From contig SGPL01000355.1 of NCBI GenBank assembly GCA_004802705.1, forward strand, positions 1-35,528: a stretch of 35,528 bases of DNA, read 5' to 3'. The DNA comes from Bondarzewia mesenterica. Lineage: Eukaryota; Basidiomycota; Agaricomycetes; Russulales; Bondarzewiaceae. Positions 12,168 to 23,414 of this stretch are shown one piece after another. Numbering within the stretch: position 1 is the stretch's first letter; each line of letters begins with the position of its first letter. Below the pieces are notes generated by a model. The model saw only the letters and a program-made list of their open reading frames with translations, was not told the DNA's origin and made no database searches. The translations under genes were made by a program, and so were the position numbers.

Positions 12168-15100
12168 TCATGACCGCGACCCAAGCAATCCGGTCGCGGC
12201 CGCAGTCGCCCTCCGTCCGCCATCCACGACCTCCGCAAAACTCGCCCTCCGCTCTCCCCAATCACCAGTCGCTGGTCCCGTTCCAGACCCTGTCGTTGGC
12301 CTCTCCTCTGCTTCCTTCCCCCGCTGCTCCCCGCTCTCCCCCCGCTGATGTTGCACAGGATCTGACCCCGTCCGATGCATCTGTCCCGGCAGCGACGGTG
12401 CGCGGCCCAGAGCCGACTGCGTCCTCTGCCCACTCCCGCTCTGGTTGTGCATCGGCCTTCCACTCCAGAACACATCATCATCACCACCATCCACCTGCAA
12501 CGCTCCCATCTGCTCAACGACACCACTGACACCATCCCTTTCCCTCGCGCTCCCAGTCCCGACACTGCTGCTCCCCGTCCCACTCCCACTAGCCTCACTC
12601 GCCGTCGCCTCCACTCCATTCCTCAAAATCTCATTTGCGAGCCGACTCCCGCTCGCCGGCACATACGAGAAATACGACTCCTCTCTCACAGGCGGGAAAT
12701 AACCCACGTCCTCCTCCGCCCTCCTCTCACGTCTCTCTTCGTCCGCAACAACATCCTGCCCGCGCACGGGCGCGCCGACGGCGGCGTTGATGAAGGGATT
12801 CCCGGCACCGCCGGGTCGCCCCCAGAATGCGCCGGGGCTCATCGCGATCCCGGGGCTGAAAGCCGCGTGCGTGGGCACGAAGCTGAAGCTCGGCATCGAC
12901 GGCGTGATCGGCGGTAGCCCCGTGCGGCGTCATACTCAGCATCTGTGTGTGCATTGGCGTCTGAGAGTGCATTGACGGATGGTGCAGTGGCGATGGGAGT
13001 GGCCTGGGCATCACGGTGTGCAGGGGCGAGGGGAGCATAGGCGACATGGGGAGGTGCGACTGACCCGGCGTGCCTGGACCAGGGTAATACAGTGGTGAGG
13101 AGGGAGAAAGTGAGTGCGAGGGTGGCAGAGGAAATGCAGTGACGGGCGGCGGCGGCGGGAGAGCTATGGGACCTGGGTGCGCGGGATGGTGGTGATACTG
13201 GTGGTGCGAGGGCGTGCGTGCGTGCGATTTGCGCATCTGCGCTTCTGGCTGTGACTGTGCGTGGGGCAGCTTCGGCGGAGTCCGTGGCTTCGCAGTCATG
13301 TCGAGTATGGGCTGGGACACTGCATGCAACCCGAGAAGCGCCTGTGGTCTCTGTGGCGAAGACCCCGAGTTCTGTCGACTGTCAGACCCGTTTGACGGAT
13401 TCGTGCTCGAAGGCGGCGTCGGAATCTCTCCCTGTCCCACCCCGAACGACCTCATCTTCTTGGCCGCAGGTCCGCTCCCATTCAGATTCATTATCCCCAG
13501 TCCCTCCTGCTGCGGACCGACATGCCGTCGTTGTGCTTGCTGTTGTTGCTGTTGTTGGTGGAACATGTCCCCAAATGGCGAAGTTGGCCTCGAAGCCGGA
13601 CCCAGACCATATACATATGCTTGAGGCATCGCGAGTGGTGTGTGCATCTGACTCGGCTGCAACTGCTGTTGATGTGATTGCGCACCGAGCGTGCTCGCGA
13701 ACGTGGGGCTCACCACGCTACGTGCGAACGGCGGGATGGGCGATACGGGAGCCGTCGAAGGGGCCGTTGGCTGCGTCGATGGCGAGTACTTGTCAAAGTG
13801 AACTTTCAATGACCGACCATTGTATTCGTACCTGGACGCACATGGCATCCGTAAGAACAAAGAGAAAAGACGGGGGGGGGGGAAGAGTACACACCCATTG
13901 AACATCTTCACTGCGCGTTCTGCATCCATGTCCGTAGCAAACACGACAGTCCCGAAGCCTCGGGACCGCCCGTCCTGACCCAGCGCGACGTCCGCGCGCA
14001 GAATCGTCCCAGCCTGTCGGAACAGATCCTTCAAGTCCTGCCACTGACAATGAAACGGCAGCTACCGACGTCCACAAACCGGTCAAAAGAAGAAAACCCT
14101 AAATCAGCAACCTCGTTCCCACATTTCAAACATTCAGAAAAAGAGTGCAGAAAAAGTGCAACGTACATTCCCAATGAACAAATTCCGACTGACGGCCCCC
14201 GCGGTCCCGGGTCGCTCATGCCCATAAATCGCTCCATACTCGTGCTCTTCTATCCCGCCCATCAACCCTGCCAACCCGGGGACGCCAAAGACCGGACCGG
14301 GCGACATCACTGTCATGCCCTGTCCCGGGTTCGGTTGCGGAAGTAACACCGGAGGCGGGCCAAACGGGACTGCTCTGAAACTTGCCGTCGCAGGCGTATG
14401 GTAGCCCGACGTCGACGCCGACCCTGGCGGGTTGTCGAGGTCGGGGCGGGAGCCGGTCCAGCCGCACCTCGAGCACACGCGTCTGCCACGAGTAACCGTT
14501 GAACATGTCCACCGCGCGCCCCGCGTCCTCGGCGGTCGCGAGCAGCACCGTACCGAATCCGCGCGAGCGGTTGTCCGGCCCGAGCGAGACATCCGCACGT
14601 AGGACGGTGCCCGCTTTGCGGAAGAGGTCTTTAAGGTCCTGCCAGCGGACACGATATGGGAGCTGGCGGAATGGGAAAGGCACGTTAGTTTAGATTATGC
14701 GGCGAGTCAGAAGAAAGAAGAAAAGAGCCGCATATAACCATGTCTGTGCCATCGCACGTCGATGCGATTGCCCATCCGGGAAAAGGAGAAGGAAATAAGC
14801 CAATCGCAAAAAGGGCAAAGTTTAACCAGAAAGATACCAGCAGCAACAGCCTGTTCCACGTCAGTTTCGGGAGATCGCCAACGATCTCAAAATCAGCTCT
14901 CATCGATGGCACCAAAGGATGCAATGTATCAGGCCAAGAGCCGGGGAACTCCGCAAGAGAGATGGGCAGCGCAGATAAACCACGAGCAAGAACATCGACC
15001 AAGACGCCGGGATGCGACGACTGCTGAGCCCGCTCAAATAGCGTGGCGTGGGCGCAAAGAAAGCGCTTAAAGTGTGGTGGACTCTGCCGGGTAAAAAGTC

Positions 15101-16057
15101 AAGAAACAAAGCCATTTCTTCATCAATCAAAGATAAAGTGTGTGAAAGGCGTCGAGAAGTCAGGACAAAGATGTGTGATCGACGGCGGACTGGGCGTAAT
15201 ATGCCATTGAAAACAACGCATCCAAGCAGAAATGGAGGATCAGGACAAACCCAAGACCGAGGAGCCGCGAGTGGCGAACGGAAACATGTCAGTGACAAAA
15301 ATCCAAGTTGTATGATTTGTCGAGCTGAGTCTCGAGGCGCGCGCATACAAGACTGTGTCTTTGAGCGGGCGCTCACAATGCGGGTGACGAGTCGAGTGAG
15401 ACGCATATATTAACTCCGAGCCGAAGAGCAAGGCAAAAAGGGCCGGAACAAAGGCGGTTGATGGGAAAAGAGCGCCGGAAGGTGGGTAGATTTCGGAGGG
15501 AATGAAAGCCCAGGAGAAAACGGGAAGAAGGGCGACAATGGCAACAAGAACACTCACGTTTCCTATAAAAAGTTGGGTACGAGTATCCTTGAGAGGTATG
15601 GGGCGACCGTCTGGTGATGGGCGGGAGGACGTGGCCATCTGGATGACGGCGTCGATCTCATCGCTGGTTGGAGCATGAATGGTAGGCGGTGGTGTGGGAG
15701 GGGACACAGGGACGGAGGTTGGTCGCGATGAACCCGAGTCCTGCACAGAACAAACGGAATTTTTTGAAAAATGAGCGATCCGAAGGAGGCGGATGGATAA
15801 GATGAGAGAGGACAGCGCACAACGGGAAACAAGCCCATCGAAGAAGGAAAAGGGAGCAAAATAAAAGAAATATGGAGGGGGCGACGAGGAAAAGCCAGTT
15901 GGGGGACGAAGGGGGGGAGAGGAGAGAGGCGGGAGGAGGGAAGAACAGCGGGAAGGGAAGAAGGTGGGACGGAGAGAGCCAGGTGGTCGAAACGGCTCGA
16001 GTGCCCGCTCCACAGCAACACACCACCGGAAAACGGGGTTATACTCCCAGACGTCAT
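12168..16057 (-). CDS. Two-RRM RNA-binding protein, Gbp2/Hrb1-like, with two apparent frameshifts
   Basis: The protein carries two closely similar RNA-recognition motifs, as in Gbp2/Hrb1-type mRNA-binding proteins; nuclear mRNA handling is inferred only. The start is placed at ATG 16055-16057 (MTSGSITPFSGG). Exon 15558-15740 holds a Pro/Ser-rich segment and ends in RNP2 (QLFIGN). An 895-nt intron follows, then RRM1 (14662 down; LPYRVRWQDLKDLFRKAGT, RNP1 SRGFGTVLLA), a linker and a second LFIGN at 14167. RRM2 starts at 14061 (LPFHCQWQDLKDLFRQAGT, RNP1 SRGFGTVVFA) and, after an intron at 13832-13894, the tail is low complexity (a Q7 run near 13540-13557; Pro-, His- and Ser-rich). The frame must shift by one base in a four-C run (14443-14446) and again at 12918-12921 to keep the conserved text. 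The last segment includes MSPGAFWGRPGG and ends at TGA 12168-12170. The exon 1 donor is unresolved. Confidence 0.82.
14663..15557 (-). other. Unusually long (895 nt) intron inside RRM1
   Basis: The donor GTGAGT (15552-15557) directly follows the RNP2 codons for LFIGN. The acceptor (GCCAG, 14663-14667) directly precedes the codons for LPYRVRW. Other introns in this window are mostly 45-125 nt. No coding potential or clear small RNA was recognised inside. One TGATGA C-box-like match near 15117-15125 on the minus strand has no D box at a suitable distance. Confidence 0.75.
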
Positions 16058-18194
16058 CCTCTTGCTTATGTCACTCAAGTCCTCCCCCTCCTCCCCCCTC
16101 CCACGGTCCATCCTCTCCTCACCTCGCTTTTTCCTCCCTGTCCTCCGTCGGTCTCAGATCGTTCGCTTTCCGGCTTTCAAAAAACACATCCTTTATTGAC
16201 GTCATTTTTCATTTAGTAAGCAGTTCGAATTCGTATAACGAAAATTCATTTGGCGTGGCGGGCCCTCGAGCTTGGCCCCCACAGGCACTCCAAATTCGTC
16301 ATACATGCACTGCGCACGACCGCCCGTCGCTCTCGCCTCTTGTTTCAACCCGGACTGTATCGGGCGCGAGGAAGCCAGCGCACTCCTCTGCTGCGTCTGG
16401 CGCTGATAAATCTTTTGTGCATGCCAAATTTGAGCTCGACGCTAGAAGCACAGCTTGCAAAGCGCGCCGCACTTTGCGTCGCGTCATCGATCAAATGAAT
16501 ACCAAACACACTCTTGTCAGTAAACAACGCGCCCTCCTCTGACTACATCAACACTTCGTCTTTGTTGAGTGCAGTTCATGTTCGACTCTGACGTTGAGCA
16601 CAACTGTTTCTTTTTCGGCCTACCCATCGTACGACCACCGGGTGAAGCATTGGAACGCAGGTATGTTTTCATATGCATATATATCCTTTGTATCGGCCCC
16701 CCGGATCGAATTGGTCACAGGTCGCAACCTGTCGCAACCAACACCCCTTCAACAACCCCACATCCGTTCGATCATCCCTTTTCCGGTTTCATGCGACGTA
16801 TAGACATCGCACCGGTGACAAATCTGCGATTTATTTTTGTTTTGTAAACCACCCAGCTTGGAAGGCGCGGCAGAAACATGCCCACAGATAAAAATATTAC
16901 ACAAAACTTGGGCAGCGCTTCAGCAACAGTTCGTGCCTCCCTTTCTCACATTGTATAGATCATCTATGCATTTCTTTTTCTCCTTCGGTCGAAGAGGCAA
17001 GCGCCGACTCTGCCTGATTATTCGATTTTGCCGATGAGCGCATGGACGCCTGTCGTCTCCTCCCTACTCTCTTCAGCCACAGGGAGCCCGTCTCATGGGC
17101 ATTTATCGCCAGTCCAGCTACGAACCAGCCAAACTCGCTCCACCTTTGCCAATTCGAACAATCTGTTTCTTTCTGCGACAAGCGCACAACGATGGGGCCC
17201 AAGCATGGCAGGGCAATACATCCAAAAGGCTTCTGAAGACCTTCGGTCGAAGTAAGTAAGTACGTACGTATCTTTCCTCAGAATCAGATCAGCTCACCTC
17301 GCGTTTCAGTCATTCCGCTGTGACCCCCTTCTATACTTGTGTTAGTGGCTTTTTCCGTCCCCCCTTCGCAACGACGCAATGAACACTTTTCTCGCGCTGC
17401 CTCCCGATGGCTTGTTCCGGGGGGGGGAAGTGGGGCTATCTTCCGTGAAAGTACGTACGTTTCTTGTTTAGCTCATAAGATCTCGACCTCGACATGGGCC
17501 CCCAGCGTATTCGATTGCCCATTGTCTATCACACGCTGTGCCCTTCAGAGCCATATATGTGAGCGACGATCAGACCTGCAGGAGTCAAGTCGCAAACTCT
17601 TATTTAAATTCCGAGGACTTCGTGTTTGGGTACTGAGCCCCGCTCCTTCCGAAAGTCCGAAGAGAAGTGCTCGGGGAAGTCAGAACGACCTGCGACATGG
17701 GCATGCGGAAGCATATCCAGTACGCGTGTACGTCTGGGATCTAGTTCTCCTTTCGCATTCGGACATGGGCGATCCTCTAACCCGAGTTCGAGTGCGCAAC
17801 TCGGAGCTCAACTCGGAGTGTGCGAGACTTGCGGGAGGATCACGGTAGAATGGATTTTCTGCCTCTCAGATCAGCTTTGGAATTCACCCATGACGGACAC
17901 ATTTCGATATATCTTCCAGAATCGATGAGGGGGGACACTGCGGCAACCGTGCATATGTCAATGCAGACCCAATGCGCTCAGGTCCTCGTTGGCCTTACGT
18001 GTTAAACGTTTGAACACTCAATGCGGTCAAGTACTTTCTTTTCGTATGCCATAGATGACTTTCGGCATCTACAGTAAGTCATTCCGATGACCAGTCTACT
18101 GCGTGCATACGATGGCAGCATCACTAAAGCGTCCGCTCTGACAACCTCTACACCGGGAGCATCAAGAGGCATCATGCCAATCATGCATCAAGCT

Positions 18195-18322
18195 CAAGCC
18201 TTGAATCCGTCGGAACCATGTCAGACGTTGTTTGATTGGCTTAGAGGCTCTGAAGTCCAGTCCAAGCCAATCAGACAACATCTGACATGTGATCAATATG
18301 GTTCTTTTTGATTCATGGCTTG
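18195..18322. repeat. Long imperfect inverted repeat (hairpin-forming)
   Basis: The left arm (18195-18242) and right arm (18264-18322) are near reverse complements around a 21-nt loop. The inner 25 bp match at 23 positions (ATGTCAGACGTTGTTTG... against ATGTCAGATGTTGTCTG...). The outer parts (CAAGCCTTGAATC against CAAGCCATGAATC, and GGAACCAT against AGAACCAT) also pair, with about 11 extra bases bulged in the right arm. It could be a MITE remnant or the source of a hairpin transcript. Confidence 0.85.
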
Positions 18323-19876
18323 TGTCCGCCGTCAACTTCCATTTTTCCATGAAAATTAGCTTTTGAATGTCATGCCTCAATCGATGAGACGAACCGATCT
18401 GAGTTGGTGGGCCGGTTTGATATGAAAGCGAACCGCATCACCGAACGTTGTTTGCTTCATCCCGTATGTACCGCTTGCCTTCGCTATCATACTACTGTAT
18501 GACATGTTTCTCAGCAATTGACCCGTCGACGACACTCAAGAACGGACTGGTTTTCTCTGCTTGTCTAAAATCGGAGCGACCACAAACAGAATCGCTCTTG
18601 TGCTTCAAGAGCTTTGGAATCGGGATCTGGACTAAGCTCATGACTGACGAAATAGAGTAGCTAGACGACAGCTACCCCCCTATTTGCGCGGTTTGAGCGC
18701 ATTTTCTGGATATGCTCGCGTCATCCCAAGCTTTCGAGAGTGGCACAAGTCGATGGCATGGTGGCTCAGGCGGGACGGCAGGCCATCGTGTCACTCGATC
18801 ATCTGCGAAAGCTGCACGCTCTTGAAAGGCGGCCGACTATTGTGAGTCCTCTTCTGTCATACAAGCTTCCACATGCGTGGCCTATACGGACTCGTATTGT
18901 TCTGTCATGGAATCGTTCTTCTGAAGGACTGAGTACTGATCGAGCGCGTCGGCTAGAACTTCATACCTTGTATTTGGTAGGACCTTAGCAATGCCACGTC
19001 TCAGACAAATTGCGGAACTGGAAATGCACCTGGTTCGTTAATCCCCACACGCGCCGGTCAAAGCTGGTAAATACGTACGCTGTGGTAAGTCGACAAACAG
19101 CTTTGTGGCTCCAAAAAGCATGACGCGGGTGCATGTGCCATTGTCTGCAACTCTCGCTTTGGCATTAGTGCCACAACCCTTCCACAAGGCCCTCTGCTTT
19201 GTCTGGTCTTTCGCGTATAAATAGAGGCCCTGCGTTCCTCTCTCGTCTATATCATCCCACCGCTCTCGATTCGACGGGGACCATTTCTCTGGATTCTTCT
19301 TTGCCAACTCTTGAATCTGCTTCGTCCAATGCTCTACTACATCTACGGCGGCACTTCGCCCCCAATAGCTGCGCTTGCTTACAAGAGAACAGAGTTGGAA
19401 TGGCCGCCAAGGCCGGCTCGCGTTCTTGCCAGAGCCTGTGCGTATACATCCCCTTTTCGTCTCCCTTTGAAAACTCTGAGGCTCAACCCTGCCATCTCTG
19501 TATAAAGAAAGCAGAGCAAGCGGTAGCCCACAAATGGTTTGTATTTTTTTAACGCAGACACGACTGCACCCAGGCTAATCAGATCCGACTTAGGACGCTG
19601 GCCACTACGCTCTCGCTGTAGCCACCGCCCCATCAATATATACCGTCGGCACACGCGAGAGCGCGAAGGGCTATGCACCAGATTAAAACAGCTCGATGGA
19701 CCCTCGCATCATCGCCACTCTGACAAGAGAGGTTTCGAAGGTCAGCGAAGCCGACGATCTATGCACATACGGACGCCACCTCTAGAGACCGTCAGTCTGA
19801 ATCCATATGCATCGGCACGTTGCTGGTGCCTAGGCAGAAAGGATGACATCCCGAGACGGACGAGAGGGCTGGGTGC

Positions 19877-19980
19877 ATCCAAGCATTTGGGGCACCAAAT
19901 GGCTACAATTCAAGATGCAAACTTGTAGCAAGGATGGACGTGCGCGTGGCAGTGGGGGATCCAAGCATTTAGGGCACCAA
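19877..19980. repeat. Pair of 22-bp direct repeats
   Basis: The sequence ATCCAAGCATTTGGGGCACC(AA) at 19877-19898 recurs at 19959-19980 with one difference (21 of 22). The copies start 82 bp apart. No gene is seen between them. Confidence 0.8.
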
Positions 19981-20379
19981 TCCGCCGAGATTTCATGCAG
20001 AGCGCGGGTGTTGGGTGTGTAGAGGGCCCGTGTGCATCGTGCACTGGGTCTCTGAACCTCGTCTCATGGATGGATGGAATGCCTACATTCATCTTTGTTT
20101 TGGCTCGGCAGTCTTTTAGCAGTCTCATTGGGGTAGATTTTATTTGATACGTAATGTGGGTGGGGAACTACTTTAGGCCATTCGATTTTGACACAAATGA
20201 ACATGATTTTTTTTTCCATCTGCATGACGGCAAGCGACGTGAGATACATGTAGGATGCAACAACTTCGATTTACGGATAAGTCGGTACATATTGGTGAGT
20301 ATATGAACAGACAAACATGGCTTTCGATACTTCAATACCAAGTAAGACATCCTGATGAATAACGCCTTCCTCCATCCAT

Positions 20380-22096
20380 TCAGCCTGACCCGCCATAATA
20401 TCTAGAATAAGTCGGGTACGCAGACTTGCACTTGTAGTTACAACGATCCCCGATCCGTGTCAAGGTGTCCACGAGCGAAGCCCAAGCCTGCAATTTATCA
20501 GAAGGGCAGTCGCAGTCTTGAAGCACCAGCTCGTGTATTCCCTTCTGAATACTGCATATGTGCATCGAGCACTCTTGTAATTCGGAAAAAATGTGACTGA
20601 CTTCGGTGTCGGCGACGACAAGCATCTTCAAATCCGCGCACAGTAATGACTCGACCAAGGCATAGGGATTTCGCAGCCTGAGATAGGAGAGCCTGTAGAG
20701 CGCCCGACGCAGCGTCCCTGGCTGCCTTCAAGGTGTGCAGGTTGGGCATCTAGAAAAGAATTGGCACCCAAGTGCCTTTATCTTAAGATGTCTCCGGCAG
20801 TCATCAATCTCCCCGCTCATCATAAACCATAGTCCAGGAGAGCATGCGGTGCGCACATCAATCAACGGCATGCGCTCGAGTGTATGATAAACATCGTCCA
20901 GCTTGAGCATCCTGTTATCGTCATCTTTGTTATACTGTGACCAGCCGTGATTAAAGTGGAGGAAGAGGATGACCTCTTGCTTGTACTCTGCCGTGGGCCA
21001 CTGGTTTTTCCTGCTTCGAATGATTCTGAGGTCCACATGTCTAGCACCAAGCAATGATATGGTTTGAATTCGAGAAAGAGATGCTCAAGAATGATACCCT
21101 CTTCGCATGCACGATCCAGATGATACTCAACAAATGGCAGCATCTGCACCCTCGGACTGGTTGAGTTATGCATAGTACTCGCATTGCTGATAGCCACGCT
21201 GAGACAGGCCGTTGGAGGGATGCGGCAGTTTCCAAGCAGGTAGACAAAATGACATTGGGTCTCCGCAACGATGGAAAATCGCGATAGATGAGGTAGGACG
21301 GCGACATTGTTGGCATCCGTGGACGGGTAGTAAGCCAACCCAGCCGACTCGCCCTGGAGCGTCTCGAGAAGCGAGATATGCTGGAGCACTGGGACTAGTG
21401 ATCTGTAGGCAAACATCCTTCCGAATGAGAAGTGGCGTGGGTTAGATAGCAAGGTGAAGAGGGGCTGATCTTGATACCGGAGGTAAGCTTGAGGCAAGAT
21501 AATCGAGGTGCTGCCCTCGCAAACAGGTTGTTTGGAAGGTCGAGCTTGACATTGACCGTAACAAATTCGAGTGATTCCAACAATGGAGCTCGAGTTAACA
21601 TCCCAAGCACTCCGTATGGGAAACCATCTTCGTCATACATATGATGGAAATTGACAGACGGCGTTCGAAATCGAGATGCATCTGAGAACAGACCACCAAA
21701 ATCAGCGGAGTACGCCGAGCGTCTCCAGCCAAGTACGACATCCAGAGGTCGAGGAGCACAGTGCGCGGCTACTTTGCGAATCCATAGGGGGTGCAGCTGG
21801 GGGTGGGGGGGGTCCGTAATTGACTGTAGCAGGAGGCGACATCACGCCAGTGTCTGCATCATGACGTGCGTTATGGTGACCAATGCTGGATATCGACGAT
21901 GACGGCCCACCTGATCGCCGTCATGAGCGCACAAAAGAAAAATGCGCTGTAACAATTCGACGGGAAGTCTTGATACAGGAGCGTCGCAGGCTGTCGCAGG
22001 TGACCGGAACAGATGTATGATGCGTTTGGGGACCAGCATCCTCCAGCGAAAGACTTTGCAAAATGATCGGCATCTGGCTTTCTGCTTGCATTTCAA
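20380..22096 (-). CDS. F-box protein with LRR-like region, multi-exon or partly decayed
   Basis: The reading starts near 22096. An F-box-like helix pair, VSRLPVELLQRIFLLCA, lies at about residues 41-57, the form common in large agaricomycete F-box families whose members recruit substrates to SCF ubiquitin ligases. After it comes ITHV, then CRHWRDVA in another frame, then LHPLWIRKVAAH in a third. The rest encodes leucine-rich text (APLLESLEFVTV, APRLSCLKLTS, SLVPVLQHISLLETL, LEHLFLEF) and ends YSRYYGGSG with a stop at 20380-20382. At least four frame changes are needed. Some can be short introns (a possible 46-nt intron near 20735). The change near 21790-21810 lies by a run of eight C in CCCCCCCCA and may be a frameshift. 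I cannot tell an intact gene with many introns from a pseudogene. Confidence 0.6.
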
Positions 22097-23223
22097 ACAA
22101 CTCTGCTCAATTCAATCATAAAAAGTAGAAATCGTGTGAGGAAATTGAGGTGTCCATGAGCATAACCAGATCATGTCGCATGATGATCGCATGGTTTACC
22201 TTTTCGTCTGAGAGTGAACTGCTACGATCGCAAGTCCATGTGAATTAGATGGTGAAATTTAGGTGCCTACACAGGCTGTATCTATGATTGATCGTCTATT
22301 AGCTGAGGAAATAAATAAGACGATAAATTGGATGACCTTGAACGTTAAGAAGCAGCGTAGTGACCTGAGTTAGATGGACGAAACGTACCAAAAAAATGAA
22401 ATTTCACGAGAGTACCAAGAGCGTTGCGTGACGTTGGATCCAGTAGGACCCGCGAAGCTAGCCTAATGTTTCCCGGTCGTATACCCCAAAATCGGGCCTC
22501 AAATATGCAATGCTTTGGGTCTAAACTTTGTCGTACTTTCGCCTTTATCTTCGGAGACAGCCGACTGAACCAAAGTAGTCACGAGGCTCGTTACGCACAG
22601 ACAAATGTACAAAAAAAGTCCAGTGCTTTGTCATTGGCAGGCAGTCGGCTGAGCTCATCGAGTCAGTCCCTTGTTAATCACTCCAGTTCGTGAGGCGGCG
22701 GTGAATTCGAAATCGTGCGTGAAAGCAGAACGGAAAGGGCGTGACAATTGGCATCACGATGCCGCTTACCAGGACGAGAGAGAATAGTGAAATGCGGCCA
22801 CCTCGCACACCTCGCGAGACGGCCCAGAATGCTATTCGTACATCGCCGGAAGAGATCGTAGTAATGTAAATGGGGTGGGAGAGGAGGGTAGACGAATTAG
22901 TAGCTCTAAACTGAATGAAAGTGCAACTAATAAGTAAAAAATGGAGAGGAAAGAGCCAGGGTGAAAGATGGTGCGTACCTGGGCAGAACGAAAGTGCAAT
23001 ATAGGGGACTGTGCAGCGCACCCCCCCTGTTGAACGGTCTGCCATAGGCACGTGCACCGGGAACGTCGCAATGGGATGGACGATGTGCTCACGGAGAGCG
23101 GGGCTCGACGGAGAGCGAAAAGGTGAACAAATGCGCTCGACGGAGAGCGTGTTGCGGGGATTCAACAGGAAAGCTCCGAACTGGGTGATTAAACGCCCTT
23201 AAACCATACATCAGGAAAAGGGC
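22097..23223. other. Gene-poor stretch left of the first transposon
   Basis: A minus-strand frame at 22674-23165 contains sites resembling a GTACGC donor and a TTCATTCAG acceptor. It has no recognisable domain and no start supported by a conserved motif, so no gene is called. A short perfect inverted repeat, GCCCTT/AAGGGC (23195-23200 and 23218-23223), lies at the boundary with the transposon-like sequence. Confidence 0.5.
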
Positions 23224-23412
23224 ACATTTACTTACCTAACTTTTTACAACTTAAACCGGCTTGCCGACTTGTCGGACTTGAGAGTTCTTGAGAATCACGC
23301 ACAAGTACGTTTAAGTAGTTACAAGTTCACCAACTTTATTTTAAGTCTCTTCATCTTGCCACGAGTCAAACAAGTTCATATTATAATGTACAAGTATTAA
23401 TAAGTCATAAGT
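23224..23412. repeat. Subterminal repeat region of Plavaka copy 1
   Basis: AT-rich DNA between the presumed left end and the transposase stop codon. It holds repeated short motifs in both orientations: ACTTG near 23265 and 23275; CAAGT near 23302, 23323, 23371 and 23392; and many TAAGT variants. In CACTA-like elements such motifs bind the transposase. Confidence 0.6.
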
Positions 23413-23414
23413 CA

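Larger units (their letters stand above)
16058..20379. other. 4.3-kb stretch with no convincing gene
   Basis: The part next to 16058 is C/T-rich on the plus strand and should contain the promoter and 5' UTR of the minus-strand RRM gene. The rest has only short open frames on both strands without motifs or a consistent exon chain. It contains a long inverted repeat (18195-18322) and a 22-bp direct repeat (19877-19980). No tRNA or rRNA was recognised. Unannotated non-coding transcripts are possible but unsupported. Confidence 0.6.

Noticed and set aside
15100..15130. C-box-like TGATGA on the minus strand, a possible snoRNA in the long intron
   Set aside because: No D box (CTGA) lies at a suitable distance and no terminal stem was found.
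16964..17255. Plus-strand frame with Ser-rich text followed by GTAAGT repeats, a possible first exon
   Set aside because: There is no downstream exon with recognisable coding text, and the GTAAGTAAGTACGTACGT string looks like low-complexity sequence.
22674..23165. Possible minus-strand gene with an intron-like donor and acceptor
   Set aside because: No domain, no supported start, and neighbouring frames are similarly open. It may be real, but I cannot support it.
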